DNA of 64,000 nucleotides, from NCBI RefSeq assembly GCF_007858445.1, contig NZ_VIGV01000003.1:248001-312000 (forward strand). The letters run 5' to 3'. The first letter of the stretch is position 1. The number at the start of each line of letters is the position of its first letter. A program made the translations under genes and the position numbers. Shown here one piece after another: positions 23,905 through 32,917 of the stretch. The DNA is from Tsukamurella sputi (GTDB taxonomy: Bacteria; Actinomycetota; Actinomycetes; Mycobacteriales; Mycobacteriaceae). The notes below the pieces were generated by a model. That model saw only the letters and a list, made by a program, of their open reading frames with translations, ran no database searches and had not been told where the DNA came from.

Positions 23905-24480
23905 CTATGAGTACCCCAGCGCCATCTCCGCGGCGAGCCCTTCCGCCGATGCCGGCGCGAGGTCCCACGCCTCGAGCGAGACGCAGATCGAGCGCTTCCC
24001 CGAGCGGCGCACCGCGGAGTGGGTGTGCCCGTGGACCAGCCACATCCCCTGGTCGGGCAGCTGGTACTGCGCCAGCTCGCCGCGGTCGAAGCGGTCCGGC
24101 GTTCCCATGTACGGGTAGTGGCTGAGCAGAACGCCGTGCTCACCGATCTTCACCCGCGCGTGCTGCTGCACCGACGCGAAGACCGCCGCGTAGGCGGGGA
24201 AGAACCGCTGAGCGCCACGCCGCATCGGGTTCACCGGATCGTGGTTCCCGGTCACCAGGTGCATCGGAACCCGCAGCGTGGCGAGCTGCGCGAGGGCGGC
24301 TTCCATGCTCGCGACCCCGCCGGAGCAGATGTCGCCGAGGACCCACAACACGTCCGACGCCGGGTCCAGTCGGTACAGCTGCGCCATCACCGCCGCGTCG
24401 TGCGCCGCGACCGTGGCGAACCCGCGCAGCTCGGCGAGCTTGGGGTGCGCGAAGTGCAGGTCGGAGGTGAAGAAGTCCAC
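23905..24480 (-). CDS. Metallophosphoesterase (YfcE/MJ0936-type fold)
   Basis: This 191-residue single-domain enzyme has F-T-S-D-L-H-F (D-x-H), V-L-G-D-I (G-D), V-T-G-N-H-D (G-N-H-D), L-L-S-H-Y-P-Y and V-H-G-H-T-H (G-H-x-H). The full set of metal ligands is present. Such enzymes act on small phosphodiester substrates or nucleotides in the cytosol. It starts at a GTG and is divergent from the thioesterase-like gene. Confidence 0.85.
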   Translation of the reverse strand: MDFFTSDLHFAHPKLAELRGFATVAAHDAAVMAQLYRLDPASDVLWVLGDICSGGVASMEAALAQLATLRVPMHLVTGNHDPVNPMRRGAQRFFPAYAAVFASVQQHARVKIGEHGVLLSHYPYMGTPDRFDRGELAQYQLPDQGMWLVHGHTHSAVRRSGKRSICVSLEAWDLAPASAEGLAAEMALGYS

Positions 24481-24557
24481 AGCGCAACGATCGCATTCAC
24501 AGCACTCGGACGCATGCGAATATCACCGCGCGTGGGGCGCCTGGTAAACCGATAGGA

Positions 24558-25349
24558 ATGACCACCCTGGAGGTACCCGCGCAGTTCGCCCGCAGCGGCA
24601 GTGGGTTCGATTCACTGCCCGCCGCCGAGGGGCGCTGGGCGCCCGGCACCCTGTCGGGACCGGCGATCGCGGGCTTGCTCGCGCAGGTCCTCGACACGGA
24701 GTTCGGCGACGGCCTCGTCGGAACGCGCTGGCACTGCGACATGTTCCGCATGGTCGCCTCCGGCCACCTCGACGTACGCACCCGCCTCGTCCGCTCGGGC
24801 CGTCGCATCCGCGTCGCCGAGGCGGAGATCGTCCAGAACGATAAGACCGTCGTCCGCGCGGCCGTGACCTTCTACCACCGGGCGCCGCAGCCCGACGGTG
24901 TCGTCTGGTCGGATCCGCACGTCCCCGCCCCGCCCGCGCCCGCCGCGCCGCGCCTCGCGATGGCGGCCGGCACTGGCGAGTACGTCTCCTCGGACACCCC
25001 GGAACAGTGGGCGAACGCCGAACGCAAGCGTGTCTGGACGCGGGGCTGGCGGGTCCTCGAGGGCGAGGAGACGACCCCCTTCGCCCGCGCCGCGATGGTC
25101 TCCGACTGCACCAATCTGGTGACCGGCATGGGCACGGGTGGCGTGGAGACCATCAACGGCGACGTCTCGATGGCGATCGCCCGCGCGCCCCGCGGCGACG
25201 AGATCGGCCTGGAGGCGGATCAGTTCGTCATCGTCGACGGCATCAGCATCGCCTCGGCCAGCATGTTCGACCGCGACGGCCGGTTCGGCGTCTGCACCGT
25301 CACCGGCGTCGCGACCGGCGCCGCCGTCCACGGGCCCACGTCGTCATGA
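24558..25349 (+). CDS. Acyl-CoA thioesterase family protein (double hot-dog)
   Basis: This 263-residue protein has two hot-dog halves, the first with G-P-A-I-A-G-L-L-A and V-A-S-G-H-L-D-V-R-T, the second with R-A-A-M-V-S-D-C-T-N-L-V-T and the D-G-I-S-I-A-S-A-S-M-F-D-R-D-G end. This architecture is that of TesB-like acyl-CoA thioesterases in actinobacteria. It probably hydrolyses acyl-CoA or acts on a related thioester. Its stop overlaps the enoyl-CoA hydratase start (ATGA), so the pair is co-translated in one acyl-CoA pathway. Confidence 0.75.
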   Translation: MTTLEVPAQFARSGSGFDSLPAAEGRWAPGTLSGPAIAGLLAQVLDTEFGDGLVGTRWHCDMFRMVASGHLDVRTRLVRSGRRIRVAEAEIVQNDKTVVRAAVTFYHRAPQPDGVVWSDPHVPAPPAPAAPRLAMAAGTGEYVSSDTPEQWANAERKRVWTRGWRVLEGEETTPFARAAMVSDCTNLVTGMGTGGVETINGDVSMAIARAPRGDEIGLEADQFVIVDGISIASASMFDRDGRFGVCTVTGVATGAAVHGPTSS

Positions 25350-26113
25350 GCGTCGTCGTCCGACGGGAGGGGCCCGTCACCGTCATCGAGATCGACCGGC
25401 CCGACGTGCGCAACGCCGTCGATCGCGCGACCGCGGAGGCGCTCGCGGACGCCTTCCGCGCCTTCGACGCCGACGCGGAGGCCGCCGTCGCCGTCCTGCA
25501 CGGCCGGGGCGGGACCTTCTGCGCGGGAGCCGATCTCAAGGCCGTTGCCGCGGGGACCCCGAACCGCGTCGAGCCCGACGGCGACGCGCCGATGGGCGTC
25601 TCCCGGATGCGCCTGAGCAAGCCCGTGATCGCCGCGATTGAGGGGCACGCCGTGGCCGGCGGTCTCGAACTCGCGATCTGGGCGGACCTGCGGGTCGCGG
25701 CGGAGGATGCGGTCCTCGGCGTCTTCTGCCGCCGGTGGGGCGTACCGCTCATCGACGGCGGCACCGTCCGCCTCCCGCGGCTCATCGGCGAGAGCCGGGC
25801 GATGGACCTGATTCTCACGGGCCGTCCCGTCGACGCGGCGGAAGCGGAGGCGATCGGCCTGGTCAACCGCGTCGTCCCGCCCGGAACCGCGCTCGCCGCG
25901 GCGATGGAGCTCGGGCGGCAACTCGCGGGGTTCCCGCAGACCTGCCTGCGCAACGACCGGCTCTCGATGCTCGAGGGCGCGGCAGAACCGGAGGAACAGG
26001 CACTCGGGATCGAGTACCGGTACGGGCTGGCCTCGCTCGCCGACGGTGCCGTCGCGGGCGCCACCCGGTTCTCCGACGGTGCGGGGCGGCACGGCACCTT
26101 CCAGGACGGATGA
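25346..26113 (+). CDS. Enoyl-CoA hydratase/isomerase (crotonase family)
   Basis: This 255-residue protein has crotonase motifs: R-P-D-V-R-N-A-V, the oxyanion-hole region F-C-A-G-A-D-L-K (residues about 57-64) and the second loop E-G-H-A-V-A-G-G-L-E-L-A (about 96-107). The second catalytic Glu position is not obvious: the P-L-I-D-G-G-T-V-R-L-P segment has Asp where hydratases often carry Glu, so hydratase versus isomerase activity is uncertain. It acts on acyl-CoA in the cytosol and is translationally coupled to the upstream thioesterase-like gene. Confidence 0.85.
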   Translation: MSVVVRREGPVTVIEIDRPDVRNAVDRATAEALADAFRAFDADAEAAVAVLHGRGGTFCAGADLKAVAAGTPNRVEPDGDAPMGVSRMRLSKPVIAAIEGHAVAGGLELAIWADLRVAAEDAVLGVFCRRWGVPLIDGGTVRLPRLIGESRAMDLILTGRPVDAAEAEAIGLVNRVVPPGTALAAAMELGRQLAGFPQTCLRNDRLSMLEGAAEPEEQALGIEYRYGLASLADGAVAGATRFSDGAGRHGTFQDG

Positions 26114-26244
26114 CCGGTTTGCGACGACGAATCGTCGGGTAACGGACACGCAACGGTCACCCGCAATTCGTCACACGGGCCACACCCGCCCCCTACTGTG
26201 CAGGTGAACGGCTCCGCTCGGGGGCCGCGCAGAGAGGGAACATC

Positions 26245-26475
26245 ATGGGGCTCGCCAGCGTCCGCAGCGAACTCGACGATCTCACCGCCCAGCTCACGCT
26301 CATCGCCGCGTCCATCGGTCGCACCGGCGACGACCTCCAGATCGACGCTCGCAGCCTGCACGAGACCGGTTCGTGCGATGCGGTGAACTCCATCGCCCGC
26401 CGCCTCGACGATCAGGGGCTGCAGCTGCGGCGCCTCCAGGCGCGGATCACCCGCGTCGTCGACGCGCTCGCCTGA
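26245..26475 (+). CDS. Small helical protein of unknown function (76 aa)
   Basis: This short, acidic, Leu/Arg-rich protein (A-S-V-R-S-E-L-D-D-L-T-A-Q-L-T-L-I-A) is predicted to be almost wholly helical and may form a coiled coil. GAGAGGGAA before the ATG is a reasonable ribosome site. Its stop touches the end of the convergent PaaX-like gene. A perfect palindrome CGACGA-A-TCGTCG lies in the upstream gap. No family is recognised. Confidence 0.6.
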   Translation: MGLASVRSELDDLTAQLTLIAASIGRTGDDLQIDARSLHETGSCDAVNSIARRLDDQGLQLRRLQARITRVVDALA

Positions 26476-27195
26476 TCAGCCCCGGCCGATCCGCATCGCC
26501 GCGAGCCATGCGCGGAAGTCCGCGTAGGCCGCGGTGAGCCGATCCGCGGGCCAGTCCTCCGGTCGCAGCTCGGGCGGCAGCAGCGGGTCCCGATAGAGGT
26601 GCCGCACCACCGAGATCATGGTCAGGAACCGCGCCTGCCCGTCGTCCCCGGCCTCGGCGACGGCGTCCAGCAGCGCATGCCCGCGCCGCGACCATTCCGG
26701 CAGGTCCCACAGCGTCCGGGCCAGGTCGACGGGGTCGTCGTCCGGCTGTGCCCGGAAGCCCGTGGTCACCTGTCGGACCGTGGCGGGGAGGGCGCGATCG
26801 AGGTTCGCCGGCCGCATCCACACGCCCTCGCGCAGCTCCGCGAGGCGCAGCCGGGTCATCTCCGTGCGCAGCTCCGCGCGGTCCCCGGCGCTGCGCCCGC
26901 TGGTGGTGACGATCGCCGTCTCCCACGTCCCGTCCCACGGGACGGTCGCGGGGGAGTCCGTGCGCGCCTGTCGTCGTGCGAGCCGCTCCGACAGCGCGTA
27001 CCGGCCCCCGTCGCGGACCAGATCGCCCGCGGTCACCATGCGCGACATCGCGGCGCGCGTCGTGGACTCGGAGACCCCGAACAACCGCATCGCGGCCACG
27101 ATCTCACGGCCCTCGAGCACCGGCGGATGCGCGCCGAGCAGCAGGCTCAGCACCGCGGAGCGCGCCGAGACCGTCGCGGTCAGAGGGGTGGACAT
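26476..27195 (-). CDS. PaaX-family transcriptional regulator
   Basis: This 239-residue protein has an N-terminal winged helix (A-A-M-R-L-F-G-V-S-E-S-T-T-R-A-A-M-S-R-M-V), then the characteristic W-D-G-T-W-E-T-A-I-V region (about residues 85-95) and a C-terminal helical domain with a conserved R-H-L-Y-R-D-P-L-L-P-P-E-L. PaaX proteins repress phenylacetate or other acyl-CoA catabolic genes and are released by acyl-CoA ligands. It is divergent from aidB over 127 bases, so aidB or the nearby enoyl-CoA hydratase operon may be its target (inference). Confidence 0.88.
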   Translation of the reverse strand: MSTPLTATVSARSAVLSLLLGAHPPVLEGREIVAAMRLFGVSESTTRAAMSRMVTAGDLVRDGGRYALSERLARRQARTDSPATVPWDGTWETAIVTTSGRSAGDRAELRTEMTRLRLAELREGVWMRPANLDRALPATVRQVTTGFRAQPDDDPVDLARTLWDLPEWSRRGHALLDAVAEAGDDGQARFLTMISVVRHLYRDPLLPPELRPEDWPADRLTAAYADFRAWLAAMRIGRG

Positions 27196-27322
27196 CGGCG
27201 TCGACGCTACACCGCGGGGCCGGTCACGAGTTCATTGCAGTTCTGGTGCGGCTGTCGAGAATATGCAACACTGAGGGAGGAACGGCCCCGCGGGCCGCGC
27301 ACCGTCGAACGAAGGAGCCAGC

Positions 27323-28972
27323 GTGCCCACCCACGAAGTGACCAACCAGGTACCGCCGCTGCTGGGCTTCAACACCGCCGAGACCCCGATGATCGACGAC
27401 GCGCTGCGGCGTGCCCACGTCGACACGGCGCAGCTGGACGCGATCCACGCGCTCGGCGCGCTCGCCGGGACCGCCGAGGCCCTCGAGTGGGGCGACCTCG
27501 CCGAGGCGCACCCGCCCGTCCTGAAGACGCACGACCGGTACGGCCACCGCGTCGACGAGGTGGTCTACGACCCCGCCTACCACCAGCTCATGAAGGTCTC
27601 CGTGGAGCACGGCCTGCACGCCGCGCCGTGGGCGGAGACCGACCCCAACGCGCACCTGGTGCGCGCCGCGAAGTTCAGCGTCTGGGGACACGTCGACGCC
27701 GGTCACGGCTGCCCGATCTCCATGACCTACGCCGTGGTGCCGGCGCTGCGCGCCAACCCGGAGCTCGCCGCGCAGTACGAGCCACTGCTCACCGCGAAGG
27801 AGTACGACTTCGGGCTGCGCGCCCCGCTGGGCAAGGGCGGCCTCATCGCCGGCATGTCGATGACCGAGAAGCAGGGCGGCTCGGACGTGCGCGCCAACAC
27901 CACCCGCGCTGTTCCGCAATCCGATGGCACGTACCGGATCACGGGCCACAAGTGGTTCACCTCCGCGCCCATGTCGGACCTGTTCCTCACGCTGGCGCAG
28001 ACCGAATCGGGCGTGTCCTGCTTCTTCATCCCGCGCGTACTGCCCGACGGGACGCGCAACGTCTTCGCACTGCAGCGCCTCAAGGACAAGCTGGGCAACC
28101 ACTCCAACGCCAGCAGCGAGGTCGAGTACGACGGGACCGTCGGTTGGCTCGTGGGCGAGGAGGGGCGCGGCGTGCGCACCATCGTCGAGATGGTCAACAT
28201 GACCCGCCTCGACTGCGTGCTCGGCACCGCGACCGGCATGCGCGCCGGGCTCGCGCAGGCCGCGCACCACGCCGCGCACCGCAGGGCCTTCGGCGCGGAC
28301 CTCATCGACCAGCCGCTCATGCGCAACGTGCTCGCCGACCTCGCCGTCGAGGCAGAGGGGGCCACCACCGCGGGCCTGTGGCTCGCCGGCCTCACCGACC
28401 GATCCGTCGCGGGTGACGAGGACGCCTCCGCCCTGCGCCGGATCGCGTTGGCGGTCACCAAGTACCACGTGTGCAAGCGCGGCCCGATCCACGCCGCCGA
28501 GGCCCTCGAGTGCCTGGGCGGCAACGGCTACATCGAGGACTCGCGGATGCCGCGCCTGTACCGCGAGGCGCCGCTGCTGTCCGTGTGGGAGGGCTCCGGC
28601 AACGTGGCCGCGCTCGACGTGCTGCGTGCGATGGCGCGCGAGCCCCAGGCCGTCGCGGCCTTTTTCGCCGAGCTCGATGCCGCCGCCGGCGCCGATGCGG
28701 TGTACGACGAGGCCGTCGCGAAGCTCAAGGGCTCGTTCGGCGCTCTCGATCCGACGGATCAGGTGGCGATGCAGTTCGGTGCCCGCCGGCTCGTCGGCGA
28801 TATGGCTGCGGTGCTGCAGGGTTCGCTCCTGGTGCGCTTCGGGCATCCCGCCGTCGCTGACGCTTTCACCCGGTCCCGGTTGGCCGGCGACCGCGGCGAC
28901 GTCTTCGGCACCCTGCCGCAGGGCGTCGACACCGCCGCGATCCTCGACCGGGTGACGCCGAAGATCGGCTGA
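27323..28972 (+). CDS. aidB: AidB-like acyl-CoA dehydrogenase family protein
   Basis: The 549-residue protein starts at GTG 27323 behind GAAGGAG. It matches E. coli AidB along its length: the opening T-H-E-V-T-N-Q-V-P-P-L, the FAD-binding stretch M-S-M-T-E-K-Q-G-G-S-D-V-R-A-N-T, L-K-D-K-L-G-N-H-S-N-A-S-S-E-V and G-G-N-G-Y-I-E-D-S-R-M-P-R-L-Y-R-E. AidB is a flavoprotein of the adaptive response to DNA alkylation that binds DNA. True acyl-CoA dehydrogenase activity is weak, and the physiological reaction is unsettled. Here it sits opposite a PaaX-type repressor instead of an ada-type regulator, which argues that it may serve acyl-CoA metabolism. Confidence 0.88.
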   Translation: MPTHEVTNQVPPLLGFNTAETPMIDDALRRAHVDTAQLDAIHALGALAGTAEALEWGDLAEAHPPVLKTHDRYGHRVDEVVYDPAYHQLMKVSVEHGLHAAPWAETDPNAHLVRAAKFSVWGHVDAGHGCPISMTYAVVPALRANPELAAQYEPLLTAKEYDFGLRAPLGKGGLIAGMSMTEKQGGSDVRANTTRAVPQSDGTYRITGHKWFTSAPMSDLFLTLAQTESGVSCFFIPRVLPDGTRNVFALQRLKDKLGNHSNASSEVEYDGTVGWLVGEEGRGVRTIVEMVNMTRLDCVLGTATGMRAGLAQAAHHAAHRRAFGADLIDQPLMRNVLADLAVEAEGATTAGLWLAGLTDRSVAGDEDASALRRIALAVTKYHVCKRGPIHAAEALECLGGNGYIEDSRMPRLYREAPLLSVWEGSGNVAALDVLRAMAREPQAVAAFFAELDAAAGADAVYDEAVAKLKGSFGALDPTDQVAMQFGARRLVGDMAAVLQGSLLVRFGHPAVADAFTRSRLAGDRGDVFGTLPQGVDTAAILDRVTPKIG

Positions 28973-29773
28973 TCAGGCGCGTAGGACTGCGAGAACCGCG
29001 GCCGGGACGACGTTCTCGAGGCTGGACCACGGCAGCGCGAACGGCCAGAAGTCGCCCGCCGCATGGGCGACGGGAACGTAGAAGGTGATCCCGGCCGCTG
29101 TGGGGAGCCAGTTCGCCAGCGTCGTGGCCTCGTCGAGGAAGGGGCTGGGTCCCGCCTCGGTGACCTGCCGGCGGATCAGGTCCTTGACGCCGGCGATCGC
29201 GTGCGCCGTGGGCAGGACGTCAGAGAGCAGGATCGGTTGCGCCGTATCGGTATTGATGACGACGGTGCCGATCTGGTTGTTCGGGTGCGCAGCGCCTTGC
29301 ATGAAGTAGTTCGTCAGGAGCACGCCGCCGACCACCTTCGCGCCGATCCGGCTCACTCGCGAGCGCTCGCCGTTCGCGAGTGAGCCGTCGGTGACGGTGA
29401 TCGGTTTCGGAGCGGGAGCCAGTGTGCGGACGCGATCGGTGAGCGACGCCCGCATCGAGGCGGTGAACCGCTCGGACGCTGCCGCGTTCCCGCCGCTGAG
29501 CGTCGGGACCTGCGCGGTGTAGGTGGCGGCACCGTCGGATCCGGAGTCACGGGTCAGCCCGGGGACGTACCCGTGCGCGGCGATGGCCGTCGGTCCCACC
29601 GGTCCGAGGTCGCGCGACGGTGCGGCGGCGGAACTCGCGGGCGCTCCTGTGGAGACCGCGACCGCTCCGGCGGAGGCGCCGGTGGTCTCGGGCGACGGGG
29701 TGTCGCGGTCACCGCAGCCGGCCAGAGTCGCCGTCAGGACGGCGATACCGGCGATGGCCCGGAGCGCCCGCAT
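28973..29773 (-). CDS. Putative lipoprotein (DUF3298/RsiV-like domain)
   Basis: This 266-residue protein has a lipoprotein signal with lipobox L-A-G-C (Cys at residue 20) and a Thr/Ser/Ala-rich tether to about residue 60. The C-terminal domain contains G-T-V-V-I-N-T-D-T-A-Q-P-I-L-L-S-D-V-L and a beta pattern typical of RsiV/DUF3298-type extracytoplasmic domains. It would be anchored on the outer face of the membrane. It lies three bases after ponA2 on the same strand, so co-transcription with that cell-wall synthase is likely. The specific function is unknown. Confidence 0.65.
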   Translation of the reverse strand: MRALRAIAGIAVLTATLAGCGDRDTPSPETTGASAGAVAVSTGAPASSAAAPSRDLGPVGPTAIAAHGYVPGLTRDSGSDGAATYTAQVPTLSGGNAAASERFTASMRASLTDRVRTLAPAPKPITVTDGSLANGERSRVSRIGAKVVGGVLLTNYFMQGAAHPNNQIGTVVINTDTAQPILLSDVLPTAHAIAGVKDLIRRQVTEAGPSPFLDEATTLANWLPTAAGITFYVPVAHAAGDFWPFALPWSSLENVVPAAVLAVLRA

Positions 29774-29775
29774 CG

Positions 29776-32304
29776 TCAGTTCCCCGGGGGTTCCGGCGCG
29801 GGGGCCGGCACCGGGCCGCCGCCCTGGCCGCCCGCGCCCGGGATGGTGAACTGCCCGAAGCCGGGGATCGTGATGGTCGTGCCGCCCGGCCCCGTCTGCA
29901 CGCCGGGGACGGACGGAGTCGGTGCCGGCGCGATGCCGTTCGAGAGGTTCAGCGTGACCGTGGAGCCGGGCTGCGTGAAGCCCGACGGCGAGGTGGAGAC
30001 GACGGTGCCGTTGGCCGCCGAGTTGTTCACGTAGGCGACGGTGGTCTTGAATCCGGCCGCCTCGACGCGCGCCTTCGCCACATCCTGGCTGAGCCCGATG
30101 ACGTTGGGGATCTTGCCGGGGCCGAAACCGTCCTTGTACTTCGGATCCACCTGAGGCAGTGAGATCGGGCCGTAGATCGTGGACACCGGTTTGAGGCCGT
30201 TGTACCAGGCCAGAGCGGGCTCGTTGCCGCCGTAGACGTTGCCCTCACCGCACGGGCGCAGTGGGCTGGTGCAGATGGGGCCGGGGGAGTTGCCGTCGTT
30301 GTAGACGTAGCTGGCACCGGCGTACTGGTTGGTGTACGCGAGGAAGGCCGACGAGCGGAAGGTCTCCGTGGTTCCGGTCTTGCCCGACAGGGGCAGTGTC
30401 CAACCCGCGCGGGACGCCGACCCGGCCGACGTACCCGCCCCGCGATCGTCCTGGCTCAGGGCGTTCGCGAGCGTGTCGGCGAGGCCCTTCTCGATGACCT
30501 GTTCACACTTCTCCGACTTGTACGGCACCGGCGTCGCCTCGGGCTTGCCGTCGGCGCCGATCGTCTGGATGCCGTCGCTGTTGCGCTTGGGCTGCGTGAT
30601 CGACTGCACCGGATTCGCCGGGCACCAGACGCCGCCGGAGGCGAGGGTCGCGGCCACGTTCGTCAGCTCCAGCGCGCTCACCGCGGTGGGGCCGAGGGTG
30701 AACGACGCCAGGTTCTGCTTCTTGAACATGTCCGCGAGGCTGTCGTTGCCGAAGCCCGAGCTGCCGGGCTGGGTGTACGAGCGCAGGCCCAGCTTGACCG
30801 CCATGTCCACCACCGGCGTCACGCCGACCTGCTCGATCAGCTTGACGAACGGCGTGTTCGGCGAGGTGGCCAGCGCCTGGGTCAGCGACATCGAATAGGG
30901 GTAGGGCCCCGCGTTCTTCACGCAGTAGGAGTCCGCCGGGCACCCCGCGTAACCGCCGTGGCCCATGCCCTTGACGGACACCGTCGACGGCACGGTGACG
31001 TTGGTGTCGAGGCCCATGCCCTTCTCCATGGCCGCCGCGACGGTGAAGATCTTGAAGGTCGAGCCGGCACCGTCGCCCACCTGGGCGAAGGGCTCGGGCT
31101 GGACGGTCTCGCGTTTGTCCACGTTGAGGCCGTAGACGCGCGAGGAGTTCATGGCGACGATGTCGTGCGAATTCGCGCCGGGCTTGATCACGTTCATGAC
31201 CTGCGCGACGTTGGAGAGCGTGGGGCTCGCCGTGCCGTTGAGCGCGGCCTGCACCGAGTCCTGCACGCGGGGATCGAGCGTGGTGCGGATCGTGTAGCCG
31301 CCCCGCATCACCGTGTCCTTGGGCAGGCCCGCCTCGGCGAGGTACTGCAGCACGTAGTCGCAGAAGTAGCCGCGGTTCGCGACCGCCGAGATACAGCCGC
31401 CGGGCAGAGTGTTGGGGCGGGGCAGCACGCCGAGCGGGGTGTTCTTCGCCGCGCGGTACTCGTTCGCCTTGTCCGGGAAGTTGGCCACGAGCGTGTCGAG
31501 CACGGTGTTGCGGCGGGTCGTCACGCCCTGCGGGTTGGTGTACGGGTCGAGCGAAGAGCTGGACTGCACCATTCCGGCGAGCATCGCCGACTCCTGGATG
31601 TTCAGCTGCGAGGCGCGCTTGCCGAAGTAGGTCTGCGCGGCCACCTCGATGCCGTACGCGCCGTTGCCGAACGGGACGAGGTTGAGGTAGCGCGCCAGGA
31701 TCTGCTCCTTGGCGATCACCTTGGCCCGACCGTCGTCGACCCCGTGCTCCTGCTTCGCGCGCTCGGTGAGGGTGCGCTCGAGGGTGAGCGCCATCCGCAC
31801 CTCGCGCAGCTTGCGCGCGGGGGTCGTGGCGACGGCCGCCCGACGGTCGGCGTCGGACTTCGCGAGCACCAGGAGCTGGTAGTTCTTGATGTACTGCTGA
31901 TCCAGCGTGGACGCGCCCTGCTGCACCTCGCCCGCCGACTGGTTCTTGAGGAAGGCGCGCAGGGTGCCGGTGTAATCGACGCCGTCGTGCTCCATGAAGC
32001 GCTTGTCCTCGATCGAGATGATCGAGCGCACCATGTTCGGCGAGATCTGGTCGAAGGGCACCTGCACTCTGCGTTGGTCGTAGAGGTAGGCCATCGGGGC
32101 GCCCGTGGAGTCGGTCACCGTCGTGACCTCGGGGACCTGGCCCTCCAGCAGCTCGGAGCTGATGTTGTCGACGGTGTCGGCCGCGCGGTTCGAGATCAGG
32201 CCCAGCCCGCCGACGTAGGGGAACAGGACGCCGGCGACCAGCAGTCCGGCCAGCAGGACGCAGCCGGCCAGCTTGGCGATCACTCCGGGTTTCCACACGG
32301 TCAC
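29776..32304 (-). CDS. ponA2: Class A penicillin-binding protein PonA2 with PASTA domain
   Basis: The 842-residue protein has one N-terminal membrane helix (about 11-33). Its transglycosylase domain has catalytic Glu99 in I-S-I-E-D-K-R-F and the motif G-A-S-T-L-D-Q-Q-Y. The transpeptidase domain has S415-T-F-K418, a later S-P-N and K-T-G-T-T-E. One PASTA domain (I-P-N-V-I-G-L-S-Q... to V-T-L-N-L-S-N-G) and a Pro/Gly-rich tail follow. It polymerises and cross-links peptidoglycan. Domain order and neighbours (WhiB4 divergent, ArsA-like ATPases beyond) match M. tuberculosis PonA2 (Rv3682). The gene is usually adjacent to the metallophosphoesterase, which here lies beyond the tRNA-side insert. 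Confidence 0.95.
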   Translation of the reverse strand: MTVWKPGVIAKLAGCVLLAGLLVAGVLFPYVGGLGLISNRAADTVDNISSELLEGQVPEVTTVTDSTGAPMAYLYDQRRVQVPFDQISPNMVRSIISIEDKRFMEHDGVDYTGTLRAFLKNQSAGEVQQGASTLDQQYIKNYQLLVLAKSDADRRAAVATTPARKLREVRMALTLERTLTERAKQEHGVDDGRAKVIAKEQILARYLNLVPFGNGAYGIEVAAQTYFGKRASQLNIQESAMLAGMVQSSSSLDPYTNPQGVTTRRNTVLDTLVANFPDKANEYRAAKNTPLGVLPRPNTLPGGCISAVANRGYFCDYVLQYLAEAGLPKDTVMRGGYTIRTTLDPRVQDSVQAALNGTASPTLSNVAQVMNVIKPGANSHDIVAMNSSRVYGLNVDKRETVQPEPFAQVGDGAGSTFKIFTVAAAMEKGMGLDTNVTVPSTVSVKGMGHGGYAGCPADSYCVKNAGPYPYSMSLTQALATSPNTPFVKLIEQVGVTPVVDMAVKLGLRSYTQPGSSGFGNDSLADMFKKQNLASFTLGPTAVSALELTNVAATLASGGVWCPANPVQSITQPKRNSDGIQTIGADGKPEATPVPYKSEKCEQVIEKGLADTLANALSQDDRGAGTSAGSASRAGWTLPLSGKTGTTETFRSSAFLAYTNQYAGASYVYNDGNSPGPICTSPLRPCGEGNVYGGNEPALAWYNGLKPVSTIYGPISLPQVDPKYKDGFGPGKIPNVIGLSQDVAKARVEAAGFKTTVAYVNNSAANGTVVSTSPSGFTQPGSTVTLNLSNGIAPAPTPSVPGVQTGPGGTTITIPGFGQFTIPGAGGQGGGPVPAPAPEPPGN

Positions 32305-32427
32305 CAGGATACGTGCCGACCCGTCGTGAACCGGGTTCCCGACGCGCCGACCAGGCGATCGGTACGGGCGTGCTGGAATTCTTGGACCACTGTCTGATTT
32401 ACCTCGGTCCCCGACTTGTTTCCTCCG

Positions 32428-32443
32428 TGTGATTCAGGTAACA
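32428..32443. promoter_or_regulatory. Candidate Crp/GlxR site upstream of whiB4
   Basis: TGTGA-TTCAGG-TAACA differs from the Crp consensus TGTGA-N6-TCACA at one arm base. A TTGTTT (32416-32421) lies 17 bases before TAACAC (32439-32444), so the site would overlap the promoter spacer and -10 element. This suggests repression, but the promoter call is by eye only. Confidence 0.5.
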
Positions 32444-32544
32444 CTATTGCAGACGATGTGGCGAGCACCTCGATCGGCCCCCCGCACACCTCCGGGAGGG
32501 GCTGGGACCGGGTCCGTGCCGCACCACGCGAAAGGGGAAGTCAG

Positions 32545-32856
32545 ATGACAAGTGCTCGGGTTCTGGTCGACGACGAGGATCGCCTGGTTTGGGTCTCCAA
32601 GGCCAAGTGTCGTGACGTCGACCCCGACGAGTTGTTCGTCCGTGGCGCGGCTCAGCGCAAGGTCGCCACGATCTGCCGGCACTGCCCCGTCCAGCTCGAG
32701 TGCGGTGCCGACGCGCTCGACAGCCGCGTCGAGTTCGGCGTCTGGGGCGGCATGACCGAACGCCAGCGCCGCGCACTCCTCCGTCAGCACCCCGAGGTCA
32801 CCAGCTGGCGCGCCTTCTTCGAGGCGCAGCGCGACCGCAAGCGCGTCGCCGGCTGA
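32545..32856 (+). CDS. whiB4: WhiB-family iron-sulfur regulator (WhiB4-like)
   Basis: This 103-residue protein carries the four cluster cysteines C22, C44, C47 and C53 (C-x21-C-x2-C-x5-C), the G-V-W-G-G turn motif and the basic tail (R-Q-R-R-A-L-L-R and R-K-R-V). WhiB proteins are redox-sensitive [4Fe-4S] transcription factors. It is identified as WhiB4-like from its neighbours, because in mycobacteria whiB4 (Rv3681c) sits divergently beside ponA2 and next to the ArsA-like genes. The ATG at 32545 is chosen for the GGGGAAG ahead of it and the match to family length; a longer frame begins earlier. It is closed by a hairpin terminator. Confidence 0.92.
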   Translation: MTSARVLVDDEDRLVWVSKAKCRDVDPDELFVRGAAQRKVATICRHCPVQLECGADALDSRVEFGVWGGMTERQRRALLRQHPEVTSWRAFFEAQRDRKRVAG

Positions 32857-32877
32857 TCCCCGCCTCCGGGAGGGAAG

Positions 32878-32917
32878 AGGGCCTCGTACCGTTCGACGGT
32901 GCGGGGCCCTTTCGTTT
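32878..32917 (+). terminator. Intrinsic terminator of whiB4
   Basis: The arms at 32878-32892 and 32896-32910 form a 15-bp stem (two G-U pairs) around loop TCG, followed by TTCGTTT. It begins 22 bases after the whiB4 stop. Confidence 0.82.
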
